Shown in pieces: positions 1 to 7,063 of a DNA stretch of 22,181 bases (position 1 is its first letter; every line of letters starts with the position of its first letter). The stretch is from Deltaproteobacteria bacterium (GTDB lineage: Bacteria; Desulfobacterota; Syntrophia; Syntrophales; UBA5619): positions 1 through 22,181 of the forward strand of contig JAPLJW010000214.1 of assembly GCA_026388365.1 (NCBI GenBank), given 5' to 3'. A program made the translations under genes and the position numbers. The notes beneath the pieces are model-generated. The model saw only the letters and a list, made by a program, of their open reading frames with translations. It ran no database searches and was not told where the DNA came from.

Positions 1-410
1 ACGGCCCCGAGCATGCAGATGTTGAAAACGATCGGCCGGCCGATTTTGTCCATCACCGTCTCGTACATCGGCAGTTCCACCTGACGCGCATCCACCTTCT
101 TCCCCAGTTTGACGTACCGGCTGTCGGTGACCAGCAGCCCGCCCGGACGGAGGAGGGAAAAATAGTTCGCATACGACTGCTGCGTCAGGCAGACCAGTAC
201 ATTGGGCTGGAGAACCTTCGGAAAGTGAATCGGGGTGTCGGCAATGATGACGTCGGAGCGGGTCGCGCCGCCCCTCGCCTCCGGACCGTATGATTGGGAC
301 TGAACAGCAATGAGGTTTTCATGCAACACGGCAGCCTCGGCCAGAATGATCGCGGCCGTGATCACCCCCTGCCCGCCCGAACCGGAAAACACCATCCTGC
401 ATCGCTCCAT
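1..410 (-). CDS. korC: 2-oxoacid:ferredoxin oxidoreductase, gamma subunit (partial, C-terminus cut by window edge)
   Basis: This is the gamma subunit of a four-subunit 2-oxoacid:ferredoxin oxidoreductase, the subunit carrying the CoA-related domain of the complex. About 136 residues are visible. They begin MERCRMVFSGSGGQGVITA, whose GSGGQGV glycine-rich motif opens this family, followed by QSQSYGPEARGGATRSDVII, the family's second hallmark. The frame runs off the left edge of the window, so roughly the last quarter is missing. The ATG at 410 is two bases after the beta-subunit stop, and an AAGGGGAAG Shine-Dalgarno lies inside the end of the beta gene, so the pair is translationally linked. 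Substrate specificity (2-oxoglutarate or another 2-oxoacid) cannot be read from this fragment. Family assignment is firm; the kor name is by resemblance. Confidence 0.9.
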   Translation of the reverse strand, partial: MERCRMVFSGSGGQGVITAAIILAEAAVLHENLIAVQSQSYGPEARGGATRSDVIIADTPIHFPKVLQPNVLVCLTQQSYANYFSLLRPGGLLVTDSRYVKLGKKVDARQVELPMYETVMDKIGRPIVFNICMLGA

Positions 411-412
411 GG

Positions 413-1216
413 TCACTTCCCCTTCATCGCCCGCTCGACGATCCGCTGATACTCGGCACAGTACTCCGGCAGCTCCTTCTTCACGAAAATCCCCCGCTCG
501 ATCAGCGAAGGATTCTCCTGTTTCGCCTTCGAACCGATCGGCGTGGTCCTGGTCTTCAGGTTGTCCATCATGTCCACCGCACTTCCCTCCTTGTTCTTCC
601 TTCCGAAGTAGGTTGGGCAGGGCGTCATGACCTCCACCACCGAAAACCCCTTGTGCCGGATCGCCTCCTCCAGGATATCGGGCAGTTGCTGAACGTGGTA
701 CGCCGTGGCGCGCGCCACAAACGTGGCCCCCGCCGCCGTCGCCATGTTGACCACATCGAATTCCTGATCGATATTCGTATAAGGGGCCGTCGTCGCCATC
801 GTCCCGTAGCCCGACAACGGCGAATACTGTCCCCCTGTCATCCCGTAAACCCGGTTATTCATCACGATCGCCGTCATGTCGATGTTCCGACGGCAGGCAT
901 GAATAAAATGATTTCCCCCGATCGAGAGGGCGTCTCCGTCTCCCATCGGCACCAGGAGCGTCAGATCCGGACGGCTCATCTTCACACCGATTGCGAACGC
1001 CAGCGCCCGCCCGTGGATCGTGTGCAGCGTATGAAAATCCATATATCCCGCGATCCGCGACGAGCAGCCGATCCCCGACACCATAACGATGTCGTTCTTT
1101 TTCAACCCGATATTTTCGATCGCGTGCACGAGACCGTTCAGAACGATACCGTGCCCGCAACCCGGGCACCAGATATGCGGGAAAAACCTCTCGCGGATAT
1201 AGTCCCTTGCGGGCAT
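413..1216 (-). CDS. korB: 2-oxoacid:ferredoxin oxidoreductase, beta (TPP-binding) subunit
   Basis: This 267-residue subunit binds thiamine pyrophosphate and decarboxylates the 2-oxoacid; the electrons leave through Fe-S clusters to ferredoxin and the product is acyl-CoA. WCPGCGHG near residues 16-22 contributes cysteines C17 and C20, with a further cysteine in IGCSSR around 49-54. The TPP/Mg motif is GDGDALSIGGNH from about residue 92, with the conserved asparagines in VMNNRVYGMTGGQ around 118-130. Length is normal for the family. The ATG at 1216 is one base past the alpha stop, and AAGGAG sits six bases upstream inside the alpha gene. It lies in the cluster ferredoxin-alpha-beta-gamma and acts in the cytoplasm. 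The sequence resembles KorB more than VorA or PorB, but the substrate is inferred. Confidence 0.95.
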   Translation of the reverse strand: MPARDYIRERFFPHIWCPGCGHGIVLNGLVHAIENIGLKKNDIVMVSGIGCSSRIAGYMDFHTLHTIHGRALAFAIGVKMSRPDLTLLVPMGDGDALSIGGNHFIHACRRNIDMTAIVMNNRVYGMTGGQYSPLSGYGTMATTAPYTNIDQEFDVVNMATAAGATFVARATAYHVQQLPDILEEAIRHKGFSVVEVMTPCPTYFGRKNKEGSAVDMMDNLKTRTTPIGSKAKQENPSLIERGIFVKKELPEYCAEYQRIVERAMKGK

Positions 1217-1217
1217 G

Positions 1218-2366
1218 TCAGACTCCTTTACCCTGGATCAGCCGCAGAATATTGCGAATATCGGCTGGTGTAATCAATACCCCGTCCACCCGGTTGGCCA
1301 GAAACACCCGTTCGGGCCTTTCCACCGACGCCTTGACCGACTGCATAACCTGCCCCATATTCATCTCTACGACCACCACATAGCGGGCATTCCTCGTCTT
1401 CTCCCTCACCAGCGCCGAGGGAAACGGCCACAGCGTCTGCAGTTCCAGCAAACCCACGCTCTCCCCGTGCTGGCGACGATCCGTCACCAAGTGCAGCGCC
1501 GAACGCGCCGATGACCCGTACGAGATCAGGAGCATCTCCGCGTCATCGACGAAATATTCCCGATAGCGCGTCATCTTTTCAACATGGTTATCGATCTTGT
1601 CCACCAGGTGACGCAAAAGCTCGTGAACCACGGTCGGCTTCTCCGAAGGAAATCCCCACATGTCATGGAACAGGCCCGTCACATTGTACCGGTGCACGCC
1701 CCCGAAATCGGACATCGGCAAACGGCCGTCTTCCCGCTGCAGGTACGGGTGATAATCCACCCCCTCCTTCACCGAGGTCTTGAGCCTTTCCACGAGAGCG
1801 ATCTCTCCCGGTTCCGGCACTTCCAGGCGCTCCCGCATGTGCCCGATCACCTCGTCAAACAGCAGGATCACCGGCGTCCGGTACGTCTCTGAAAAATTGA
1901 ATGCGTCCACCGTAATCGAAAACAGATCCTGATGATTCGACGCCGTCAGCGCGACGATCGCATGATCCCCGTGCACCCCCCATCGGGCCTGATTCACGTC
2001 CCCCTGGCTCACCTTGGTCGGCAGACCCGTCGAGGGGCCGCCCCGCTGAACATCGACGATCACGCAGGGGATCTCCGCCATGATCGCGTACCCCAGCCCC
2101 TCCTGCATCAACGAAAACCCCGGACCGCTCGTCGCCGTCATCACCTTGCGTCCCGTCAGCGACGCCCCGATGATCGCGCAGATCGAGGCGATCTCGTCCT
2201 CCATCTGCATAAACGTCCCACCCGCCCGGGGCAGGCGCACCGCCATCAGCTCCGCAATCTCCGTCGAGGGCGTAATCGGATAGCCGGCAAAAAAATCCAG
2301 CCCGGCGTACAGCGCCGCCATCACGCAGGCCTCATTCCCCTGAACAAACTTCAATTCGCCGCCCAT
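1218..2366 (-). CDS. korA: 2-oxoacid:ferredoxin oxidoreductase, alpha subunit
   Basis: This 382-residue alpha subunit carries the pyrimidine-binding domain of the thiamine enzyme. It opens with LKFVQGNEACVMAALYAG, then GYPITPSTEIAE (about residues 29-40), MQMEDEIASICAIIGASLTG and TATSGPGFSLMQEG, all typical of KorA-type subunits. PTKVSQGDVNQARWGVHGDH follows in the mid region, and the C-terminal half contains the transketolase C-like domain (LLISYGSSARSA). It starts one base after the ferredoxin-subunit stop (TGATATG arrangement) and ends one base before the beta start, so the four subunits should be made from one message. The YPITPSTE form of the motif favours 2-oxoglutarate or a broad 2-oxoacid range over pyruvate; that preference is inference. 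Confidence 0.95.
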   Translation of the reverse strand: MGGELKFVQGNEACVMAALYAGLDFFAGYPITPSTEIAELMAVRLPRAGGTFMQMEDEIASICAIIGASLTGRKVMTATSGPGFSLMQEGLGYAIMAEIPCVIVDVQRGGPSTGLPTKVSQGDVNQARWGVHGDHAIVALTASNHQDLFSITVDAFNFSETYRTPVILLFDEVIGHMRERLEVPEPGEIALVERLKTSVKEGVDYHPYLQREDGRLPMSDFGGVHRYNVTGLFHDMWGFPSEKPTVVHELLRHLVDKIDNHVEKMTRYREYFVDDAEMLLISYGSSARSALHLVTDRRQHGESVGLLELQTLWPFPSALVREKTRNARYVVVVEMNMGQVMQSVKASVERPERVFLANRVDGVLITPADIRNILRLIQGKGV

Positions 2367-2367
2367 A

Positions 2368-2577
2368 TCAATCCTGCTCCGTTTGTACCTCGATCGCCAA
2401 ATCAGGGCACCGCAGTTGGCAGAGCTTGCAGCAAACGCAATCCTGCGGTCTGACCGCCACCACTTTGTCGAACTCGTCCAACTCCAGCACCTTCCGGGGA
2501 CAAAAATGTACGCAGATCCCGCACCCCTTGCACCAGTCCCGGTTGATCAGATGACCCTTCAGTTTCAACTTTGCCAT
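2368..2577 (-). CDS. korD: 2-oxoacid:ferredoxin oxidoreductase, delta (2[4Fe-4S] ferredoxin-like) subunit
   Basis: This 69-residue ferredoxin-like subunit wires the catalytic subunits to free ferredoxin. It has two cluster motifs: C16-x2-C19-x2-C22-x3-C26-P and C47-x2-C50-x2-C53-x3-C57-P, with an extra cysteine at 49 (CVCC). The ATG at 2577 is chosen, giving MAKLKLKGHLINRDW, because an AGGA element lies just upstream. The only longer reading starts with a TTG at 2607 and adds ten unconserved residues. It is the first gene of the kor operon, about 180 bases downstream of a strong sigma-70 promoter. Acidic residues dominate after each cluster, normal for a ferredoxin-type electron carrier. Confidence 0.92.
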   Translation of the reverse strand: MAKLKLKGHLINRDWCKGCGICVHFCPRKVLELDEFDKVVAVRPQDCVCCKLCQLRCPDLAIEVQTEQD

Positions 2578-2763
2578 ATGTTTTCCTGTTCGCTCAAGCT
2601 CCCCCAAGAGGGCGCCTTCCCGTGCTGCAACCGCTCATTCCCGAAGCAACCCCGTGAACATCATAGGTCGGGGCCCATACCCGGCTTTCTTGATTTTGTC
2701 AGGCTTCCCTTATCCTGTCCGGTCAATACGACCCGATCGCGAAATCCGCACACGCCGGGGCTC

Positions 2764-2792
2764 ACTATAGTGAACGCAGCCCGTTGTGTCAA
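2764..2792 (-). promoter_or_regulatory. sigma-70 promoter of the kor operon
   Basis: On the minus strand the -35 hexamer TTGACA (2792-2787) and the -10 hexamer TATAGT (2769-2764) are separated by exactly 17 bases. The match is perfect at -35 and five of six at -10. It lies between the argC stop (2843) and the ferredoxin-subunit start (2577), predicting a start near 2757 and an untranslated leader of roughly 180 bases. No riboswitch class was recognised in the leader. Confidence 0.75.
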
Positions 2793-2842
2793 CAGGATTC
2801 TGGCAGAGGATTCCGAGAGAGATATATCATGCCTATGAGCGC

Positions 2843-3823
2843 TTATTCCAGTCCTGCCTTTTCATCCATACCAAGCATTATGTTCATATTCTGCACAGCC
2901 GCACCGGAGGCGCCTTTGCCCAGATTATCAAAACGTGCCGCCAGCAGGATTTGCGTATCATGACCGGATATAAAAAGCTCTGCTCTGTTGGTGCCATTAC
3001 AGGCTGTTGCATTTATATATCCATCGTCCGGATAATTTTGCGGTCCAAACGGCATCACACGAATAAAACTCCTGTTTTTATAGTACTCAGAAATATGCTC
3101 ATGGATATCATAAGCAGTCATCTTTACAGATAATAATCTCAAGTTGATTGGTACAGCGACGGTCATTCCTTGATAAAAATTCCCAACGATGGGGGAGAAA
3201 AGGGGAGGGAAATCCAGACCACATATCTTCTGCATTTCAGGAAGGTGCTTGTGTTTGAGTCCAAGGGCATATAATCGAGGACTTTCCAGACCCTTTCCCG
3301 ATTTCATTCCTGGAGTTTTGCCAAATTCCATTTCACCTTCATACTCTGCAATCATCTTTTTCCCACCCCCGCTATATCCCGTCACGGAATGACAGGATAC
3401 CGGATAATCAGAGGGTAAGATGCCGCAACTTGCAAGAGGAAACAATAAAAGGTTGAAGCCGGTAGCATGGCATCCAGGCACTGAAACGCGATCGGCACTC
3501 CTGATCGCTTCATAATAACTGCTGCCCAATTCGGGTAAGCCGTAGATCCAGTCAGGCGACGTCCGATGAGCCGTGCTTGCATCAATTATCCTTGTGGTTT
3601 TATTATCCTGATCAATAAAGCTTACAGCCTCCCTTGCTGCCGTATCAGGCAAGCAGAGAAAAGCAATATCAGCTTTATTGAGAAATTTCCTTCGCTCGTT
3701 AATATCCTTTCGTTTGTCAGGATCAATCTCCAGCATCATGATATCTTTACGTGCATTAAGCCGTCCGTTGATTTGCAGACCGGTTGTTCCTTCCTGTCCA
3801 TCGACAAAAATTTTTCTCTTCAT
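2843..3823 (-). CDS. argC: N-acetyl-gamma-glutamyl-phosphate reductase, type 2 (or related acyl-phosphate reductase)
   Basis: This 326-residue NADPH-dependent enzyme of the short (type 2) ArgC family normally reduces N-acetylglutamyl 5-phosphate to the semialdehyde in arginine or ornithine synthesis. The nucleotide-binding start is KIFVDGQEGTTGLQI; STAHRTSPDWIYGLPEL precedes the catalytic cysteine C118 in VSVPGCHATGF; SVTGYSGGGKKMIAEYEG and FDNLGKGASGAAVQN are further family hallmarks. The ATG at 3823 overlaps the TGA of the upstream acyl-CoA synthetase (ATGA), with GGAGGA upstream, so the two are translationally coupled. The gene is clearly richer in A and T than its GC-rich partner, hinting at a different origin. 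No other arginine gene is present in the window. Family assignment is good; the physiological substrate is open. Confidence 0.85.
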   Translation of the reverse strand: MKRKIFVDGQEGTTGLQINGRLNARKDIMMLEIDPDKRKDINERRKFLNKADIAFLCLPDTAAREAVSFIDQDNKTTRIIDASTAHRTSPDWIYGLPELGSSYYEAIRSADRVSVPGCHATGFNLLLFPLASCGILPSDYPVSCHSVTGYSGGGKKMIAEYEGEMEFGKTPGMKSGKGLESPRLYALGLKHKHLPEMQKICGLDFPPLFSPIVGNFYQGMTVAVPINLRLLSVKMTAYDIHEHISEYYKNRSFIRVMPFGPQNYPDDGYINATACNGTNRAELFISGHDTQILLAARFDNLGKGASGAAVQNMNIMLGMDEKAGLE

Positions 3824-6018
3824 CTCAAGCTGTCCTCCTCGTATTTTCCCCGCCACTGACGGTAGGCGTTCATCCGGGCGAGCGCCTTAACGGCCCGCTC
3901 CGGCGTCAGAAAGGAGACCCCCTTGTAAGCGCTCCCCTCGACATCCAGGATGGTGCGGGCGTTCTCCTCGGGAAGGAGGTTCACCCCGAGGATCGGCTTG
4001 CCGTAGTTCTCCATGAGGTGGACCATGTGGATCGTGTATCGGTTTTCGAACTCGACGAGCGCCCCCGGTACCGCATCGAGAAACTTTCGGTCCATCACCG
4101 GATCGACCTCGTGGATGGAACGGATCATCTGTTTGAGGAAGGTCAGGCGCCCGACGATTCCCAGATGGATCACCGCATCGCACCCCTCCCACTTGACCAA
4201 CGCCTCCATGACCTGCATCGGTATTTTGGGGCTGAACTCGCCGACCAGATCGATGGGGTTGGAGCGGCTCCAGTAGGGGGGGAGAATCTGATCGATCCGC
4301 GCGATCAGATCCGGAGAGAGATCGGGGATCGTCAGGCCGTTTTCCACACAGAGGTCGGAGGTGACGACCCCCCAGCCGCCGCCCAGGGTCATGATGGCGA
4401 CCCGATTGCCGCGGGGGAGGGGGAGGGAGGAGAAGGCGGCCGAAAGGTCGAGGAGGTCCATCGGCTGCTCCGCAACGGCGATCCCCGCCTGGCGGGCGGC
4501 CGCATCGAAGACCCGGAGGTTGGAGGCGAGCGCCCCGGTGTGGCTCGCGGCGGCGCGGTTCCCGGACTGCGTGCGTCCCCCCTTGAGCATCACGACGGGC
4601 TTCTTTTTCCCTACCCGCCGGGCGGCCTCGAAAAAGCGCCGGCCGTTCTTGATGCTTTCGATATAGAGGACAACCGTCCGGGTCAGATCATCGACCTCGA
4701 ACGCCTCCATGTAATCCTCGATCGTGATCATGGCCTCGTTCCCCGAACCGCCGAAGGCGCGGATGCCGATCCCCTCGTGCTCGGCGAAGCCCAGCAGCTG
4801 CACCCCGAGGTTGCCCGACTGGGAGACGAGCGTGGTGGTCCCGGGCTTCGGGAAGACGCTCGATCCGCAGCAGAAGAGGGCGTCGTGGGGGTTGCAGATC
4901 CCCATCGTATTGGGACCGAGGATCAGGATGCCCGCCTCCCGCGCCTCCCGCACCAGTTTCTCCTCGAGACGCCTTCCCTCGGCGCCCGTTTCGGCGTAGC
5001 CGGAGGTGATCAGGAGCATGTTTTTGATCCCCTTCTCTTTCAATTGGGGAATCAAATCGAGGACCTTCTCCGCCGGAATGGTCACGACCGCCAGATCGAC
5101 CGGCCCCGGAATTTCACCCACCGACTTGAATGTCGGCCGACCGGCGATTTCTGTGCCCCTGGCGTTGACGAGGTAGATCGGCCCCTTGAACCCGCCTGCG
5201 GCCACGTTGCAGAAGAGCATATAGCCCCACTTGCCGAACGTCCCGGAGGCGCCGATAAAAGCGATGGACCGGGGGTAGAAGAGCTTCGCAATGGCGGTCG
5301 GATCCACCGGCGGATGGGATGTCTGCGCCGCGGGGCGCTCGCCCAGGATGATGAGGGCGTCCACGGCTGTCGCCTGTCCGTCCGGGCCGACCAGAAGGGG
5401 GTTGATGTCCGCCTCGGTTACGTCCGGGAGTTCCAGGCCGATCCGGGAGAGGCCTGTCAGTGTGCGGATGAGCCGCTCCCGCCCCGCCGCCTGCTCGCCG
5501 CGGAACGGTCCGAGGAGCTTGCGCGAACGGAGTTCGTCGATCATCTCTCCGGCCTCTTTTTCATCGACGGGCGCGATGCGGAAGACCACGTCGTCCAGCG
5601 CTTCGGTGAAGATGCCGCCGAGGCCGAACATGACGACCGGCCCGAACTGGGCGTCGTGGAAGAGGCCGGCGACAAACTCCCGGCGGCCGGAGAGCATCGG
5701 CTGAATCAGATATCCCTCCAGATCCGCCCCCGCGGATGCGGCCACCGTTGCCGCCGCCTGCCGGACTTGCCCGTCATCCCTGAGATTCAGCCGGACGACC
5801 CCCCGCTCCGTTTTGTGCGTCAGCCTTGTCCCGAGGCCCTTCAGGACAACGGGAAAACCGATCGCCTGCGCTATCGCTGCGGCCTCTTCCGGCGTGGCCG
5901 CGACAGATTCCGCCACAACCGGTACGCCGAACTGGCTGAGAACTTTTTTGGACTCCGCCTCGGTCAGCGCAGCCCGTCCCTCCGCTTTCGCCTTCCGGAT
6001 CAGCTCCGCTGCATCCAT
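3820..6018 (-). CDS. ADP-forming acyl-CoA synthetase (acetate--CoA ligase type), beta-alpha fused
   Basis: This 732-residue single-chain ADP-forming acyl-CoA synthetase converts acyl-CoA plus ADP and phosphate to acid, CoA and ATP through acyl-phosphate and phosphohistidine intermediates. The ATP-grasp part comes first (about residues 10-225, with LTEAESKKVLSQFGVPV and FPVVLKGLGTRLTHKTERG). A CoA-binding Rossmann domain (about 240-370, SIAFIGASGTFGKWG) follows, then succinyl-CoA-ligase-like domains with GPNTMGICNP, LVSQSGNLG and the presumed phosphohistidine H493 in SHTGALA. The ATG at 6018 is preferred because GGAG sits six bases upstream; a longer frame to 6096 adds 26 unconserved residues. 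It probably takes the acyl-CoA made by the Kor complex. argC is coupled behind it. The acyl specificity is unknown. Confidence 0.9.
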   Translation of the reverse strand: MDAAELIRKAKAEGRAALTEAESKKVLSQFGVPVVAESVAATPEEAAAIAQAIGFPVVLKGLGTRLTHKTERGVVRLNLRDDGQVRQAAATVAASAGADLEGYLIQPMLSGRREFVAGLFHDAQFGPVVMFGLGGIFTEALDDVVFRIAPVDEKEAGEMIDELRSRKLLGPFRGEQAAGRERLIRTLTGLSRIGLELPDVTEADINPLLVGPDGQATAVDALIILGERPAAQTSHPPVDPTAIAKLFYPRSIAFIGASGTFGKWGYMLFCNVAAGGFKGPIYLVNARGTEIAGRPTFKSVGEIPGPVDLAVVTIPAEKVLDLIPQLKEKGIKNMLLITSGYAETGAEGRRLEEKLVREAREAGILILGPNTMGICNPHDALFCCGSSVFPKPGTTTLVSQSGNLGVQLLGFAEHEGIGIRAFGGSGNEAMITIEDYMEAFEVDDLTRTVVLYIESIKNGRRFFEAARRVGKKKPVVMLKGGRTQSGNRAAASHTGALASNLRVFDAAARQAGIAVAEQPMDLLDLSAAFSSLPLPRGNRVAIMTLGGGWGVVTSDLCVENGLTIPDLSPDLIARIDQILPPYWSRSNPIDLVGEFSPKIPMQVMEALVKWEGCDAVIHLGIVGRLTFLKQMIRSIHEVDPVMDRKFLDAVPGALVEFENRYTIHMVHLMENYGKPILGVNLLPEENARTILDVEGSAYKGVSFLTPERAVKALARMNAYRQWRGKYEEDSLR

Positions 6019-6067
6019 GATATCTCCATCGTTCCCGCCCTTTCCCGGGCGTATATCTTTTGCGGGA

Positions 6068-6096
6068 ACCCTACCACACGCCAAAAATGATTGCAA
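6068..6096 (-). promoter_or_regulatory. candidate sigma-70 promoter for the acyl-CoA synthetase/argC operon
   Basis: On the minus strand TTGCAA (6096-6091) and TAGGGT (6073-6068) are 17 bases apart. Both hexamers match the sigma-70 consensus only partly. The position is sensible: a start near 6061 would give a leader of about 43 bases to the ATG at 6018. It lies just downstream of the palindromic element at 6107-6215. Confidence 0.4.
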
Positions 6097-6106
6097 TTTT
6101 GATGCT

Positions 6107-6215
6107 CTCGTCGAAAGTCGTCATTTCCCTCTTTTGTCAATCCGGGCTTGACTAAGCCTGCCCCCGACCCGATCCGGGGTTCGCCGGTATGACCGTTTGG
6201 GGGACTTTTGACGAG
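6107..6215. repeat. imperfect palindromic intergenic element (MITE-like)
   Basis: The ends CTCGTCGAAAGTC (6107-6119) and GACTTTTGACGAG (6203-6215) are inverted copies with one mismatch. GTCAT (6120-6124) pairs with ATGAC (6189-6193), and CCCCG (6162-6166) faces CGGGG (6175-6179) in the middle. The 109-base unit fills most of the gap between the cupin gene and the acyl-CoA synthetase. It resembles small non-coding palindromic repeats, but a second copy is not in the window. Confidence 0.55.
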
Positions 6216-6219
6216 AACC

Positions 6220-6882
6220 TCATCTTGACTTCCGATACGAGAGGAGCGTCTCGTAGAAATGCGGTGTGGACGGCCCGAGGACGAGGGGCTCCGCCTGTCG
6301 GAAGAGTTCTTCGCGGTCGTCGCTGAGTTGCATGTCCATGAAGGTCTCTTTCGATTCATGCTCAACCACGGCGGCATAGCGGCTGCCGCCCTCGATCGGC
6401 CCGAGGAGCGTCCGGGAGACGAATCCGGGATGTTTTGCAAAAATCTCGCTGGAATGGTGGAACCATTCCTGGAAGGACTCCTCCTTCCCCGGCTTCAGCG
6501 GCGCAAAATCGATCAGGTTGATGAACGTTCCCGGCTTTCCGGCCAGGGCGGAGTCCCGGACCGGACCGGCCGCCAGCGGCGTCTTGATCACAAGAAAAAC
6601 CAGGGGTTTTGCCGATTCGTTCCGGATGCCCATTGAGACGCCTTCCGGGATCCGGAGGAGTTTTCCCGGCCCCATCCGGACGCTCTCCTTCTCCGCGGAG
6701 AAAACCCCCTCGCCGCGGACCACCTGGAGGGTCACCGGGGCGTCGGCCGTGTGGACGGGGACCTCCTTCCCCGGCTCCAGACCGACCTGGCGGATCTTCA
6801 AATACGGTTCCTCCACGAGCGCCGCGACGCCGCGCCCCTCATGGCTGAACACCTCCCTGCTTTTCAGATCGATAACATCCAC
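6220..6882 (-). CDS. cupin / antibiotic-biosynthesis-monooxygenase-like fusion protein
   Basis: This 220-residue cytoplasmic protein has two small domains. The N-terminal cupin (about residues 25-102) includes LEPGKEVPVHTADAPVTLQ and GPGKLLRIPEGVSMGIRN. The C-terminal ferredoxin-like ABM/Dabb-type domain (about 118-213) includes GTFINLIDFAPLKPG, WFHHSSEIFAKHPGFVSR and YAAVVEHESKETF. In the cupin only one histidine of motif 1 remains (H44) and the motif 2 histidine is absent, so ordinary metal binding looks lost. The GTG at 6882 is the probable start because a strong GGAGGTG lies seven bases upstream; TTG or ATG starts at 6927 and 6921 lack such a site. It lies downstream of the Crp/Fnr regulator. 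No specific function can be given; stress or ligand sensing is a guess. Confidence 0.7.
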   Translation of the reverse strand: MDVIDLKSREVFSHEGRGVAALVEEPYLKIRQVGLEPGKEVPVHTADAPVTLQVVRGEGVFSAEKESVRMGPGKLLRIPEGVSMGIRNESAKPLVFLVIKTPLAAGPVRDSALAGKPGTFINLIDFAPLKPGKEESFQEWFHHSSEIFAKHPGFVSRTLLGPIEGGSRYAAVVEHESKETFMDMQLSDDREELFRQAEPLVLGPSTPHFYETLLSYRKSR

Positions 6883-6938
6883 TTTTTCACCTCCAAAAGG
6901 GGGGACCACACCCCCGTCCATGACCAAATTCCAAAGAG

Positions 6939-7004
6939 GGACGGCTCCCGATTTTGAAGCTCCCCGCCCGCAGAGGGGGGGGCTTCCCGGTCAGGGAGCC
7001 GTCC
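6939..7004. repeat. nested inverted repeat (stem-loop with inner stem)
   Basis: GGACGGCTCCC (6939-6949) and GGGAGCCGTCC (6994-7004) form a perfect 11-base stem. Inside it, AAGCTCCCC (6957-6965) can pair with GGGGGGCTT (6977-6985) with one wobble. On the plus strand the outer stem is followed by GTTTTT, like an intrinsic terminator, but no plus-strand gene runs into it. On the minus strand it would be a structured leader of the cupin gene. Confidence 0.55.
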
Positions 7005-7024
7005 GTTTTTATTGCGCCCCTTAT

Positions 7025-7043
7025 CCCCGCCTACAAGGCGGGG
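7025..7043. repeat. short perfect hairpin downstream of the Crp/Fnr gene
   Basis: CCCCGCC (7025-7031) and GGCGGGG (7037-7043) form a perfect 7-base stem with a 5-base loop, about 20 bases after the regulator stop. No T-run follows in the minus direction, so it is not a clear terminator. Like the neighbouring stem, it has GGGGCTT on its right and is followed by CCCGGTCAGGG (7059-7069), which also occurs at 6986-6996. Confidence 0.5.
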
Positions 7044-7063
7044 CTTGCGGGTTGCGCTCCCGG

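Noticed and set aside
3784..6090. 768-residue open frame on the plus strand opposite the acyl-CoA synthetase
   Set aside because: It is the antisense of a clearly conserved gene; its protein is low-complexity and rich in Asp, Arg and Gly, typical of shadow frames in GC-rich DNA.
6939..7010. Plus-strand intrinsic terminator (stem followed by GTTTTT)
   Set aside because: No plus-strand gene transcribes into it, so I list it as a structural repeat, not a terminator.
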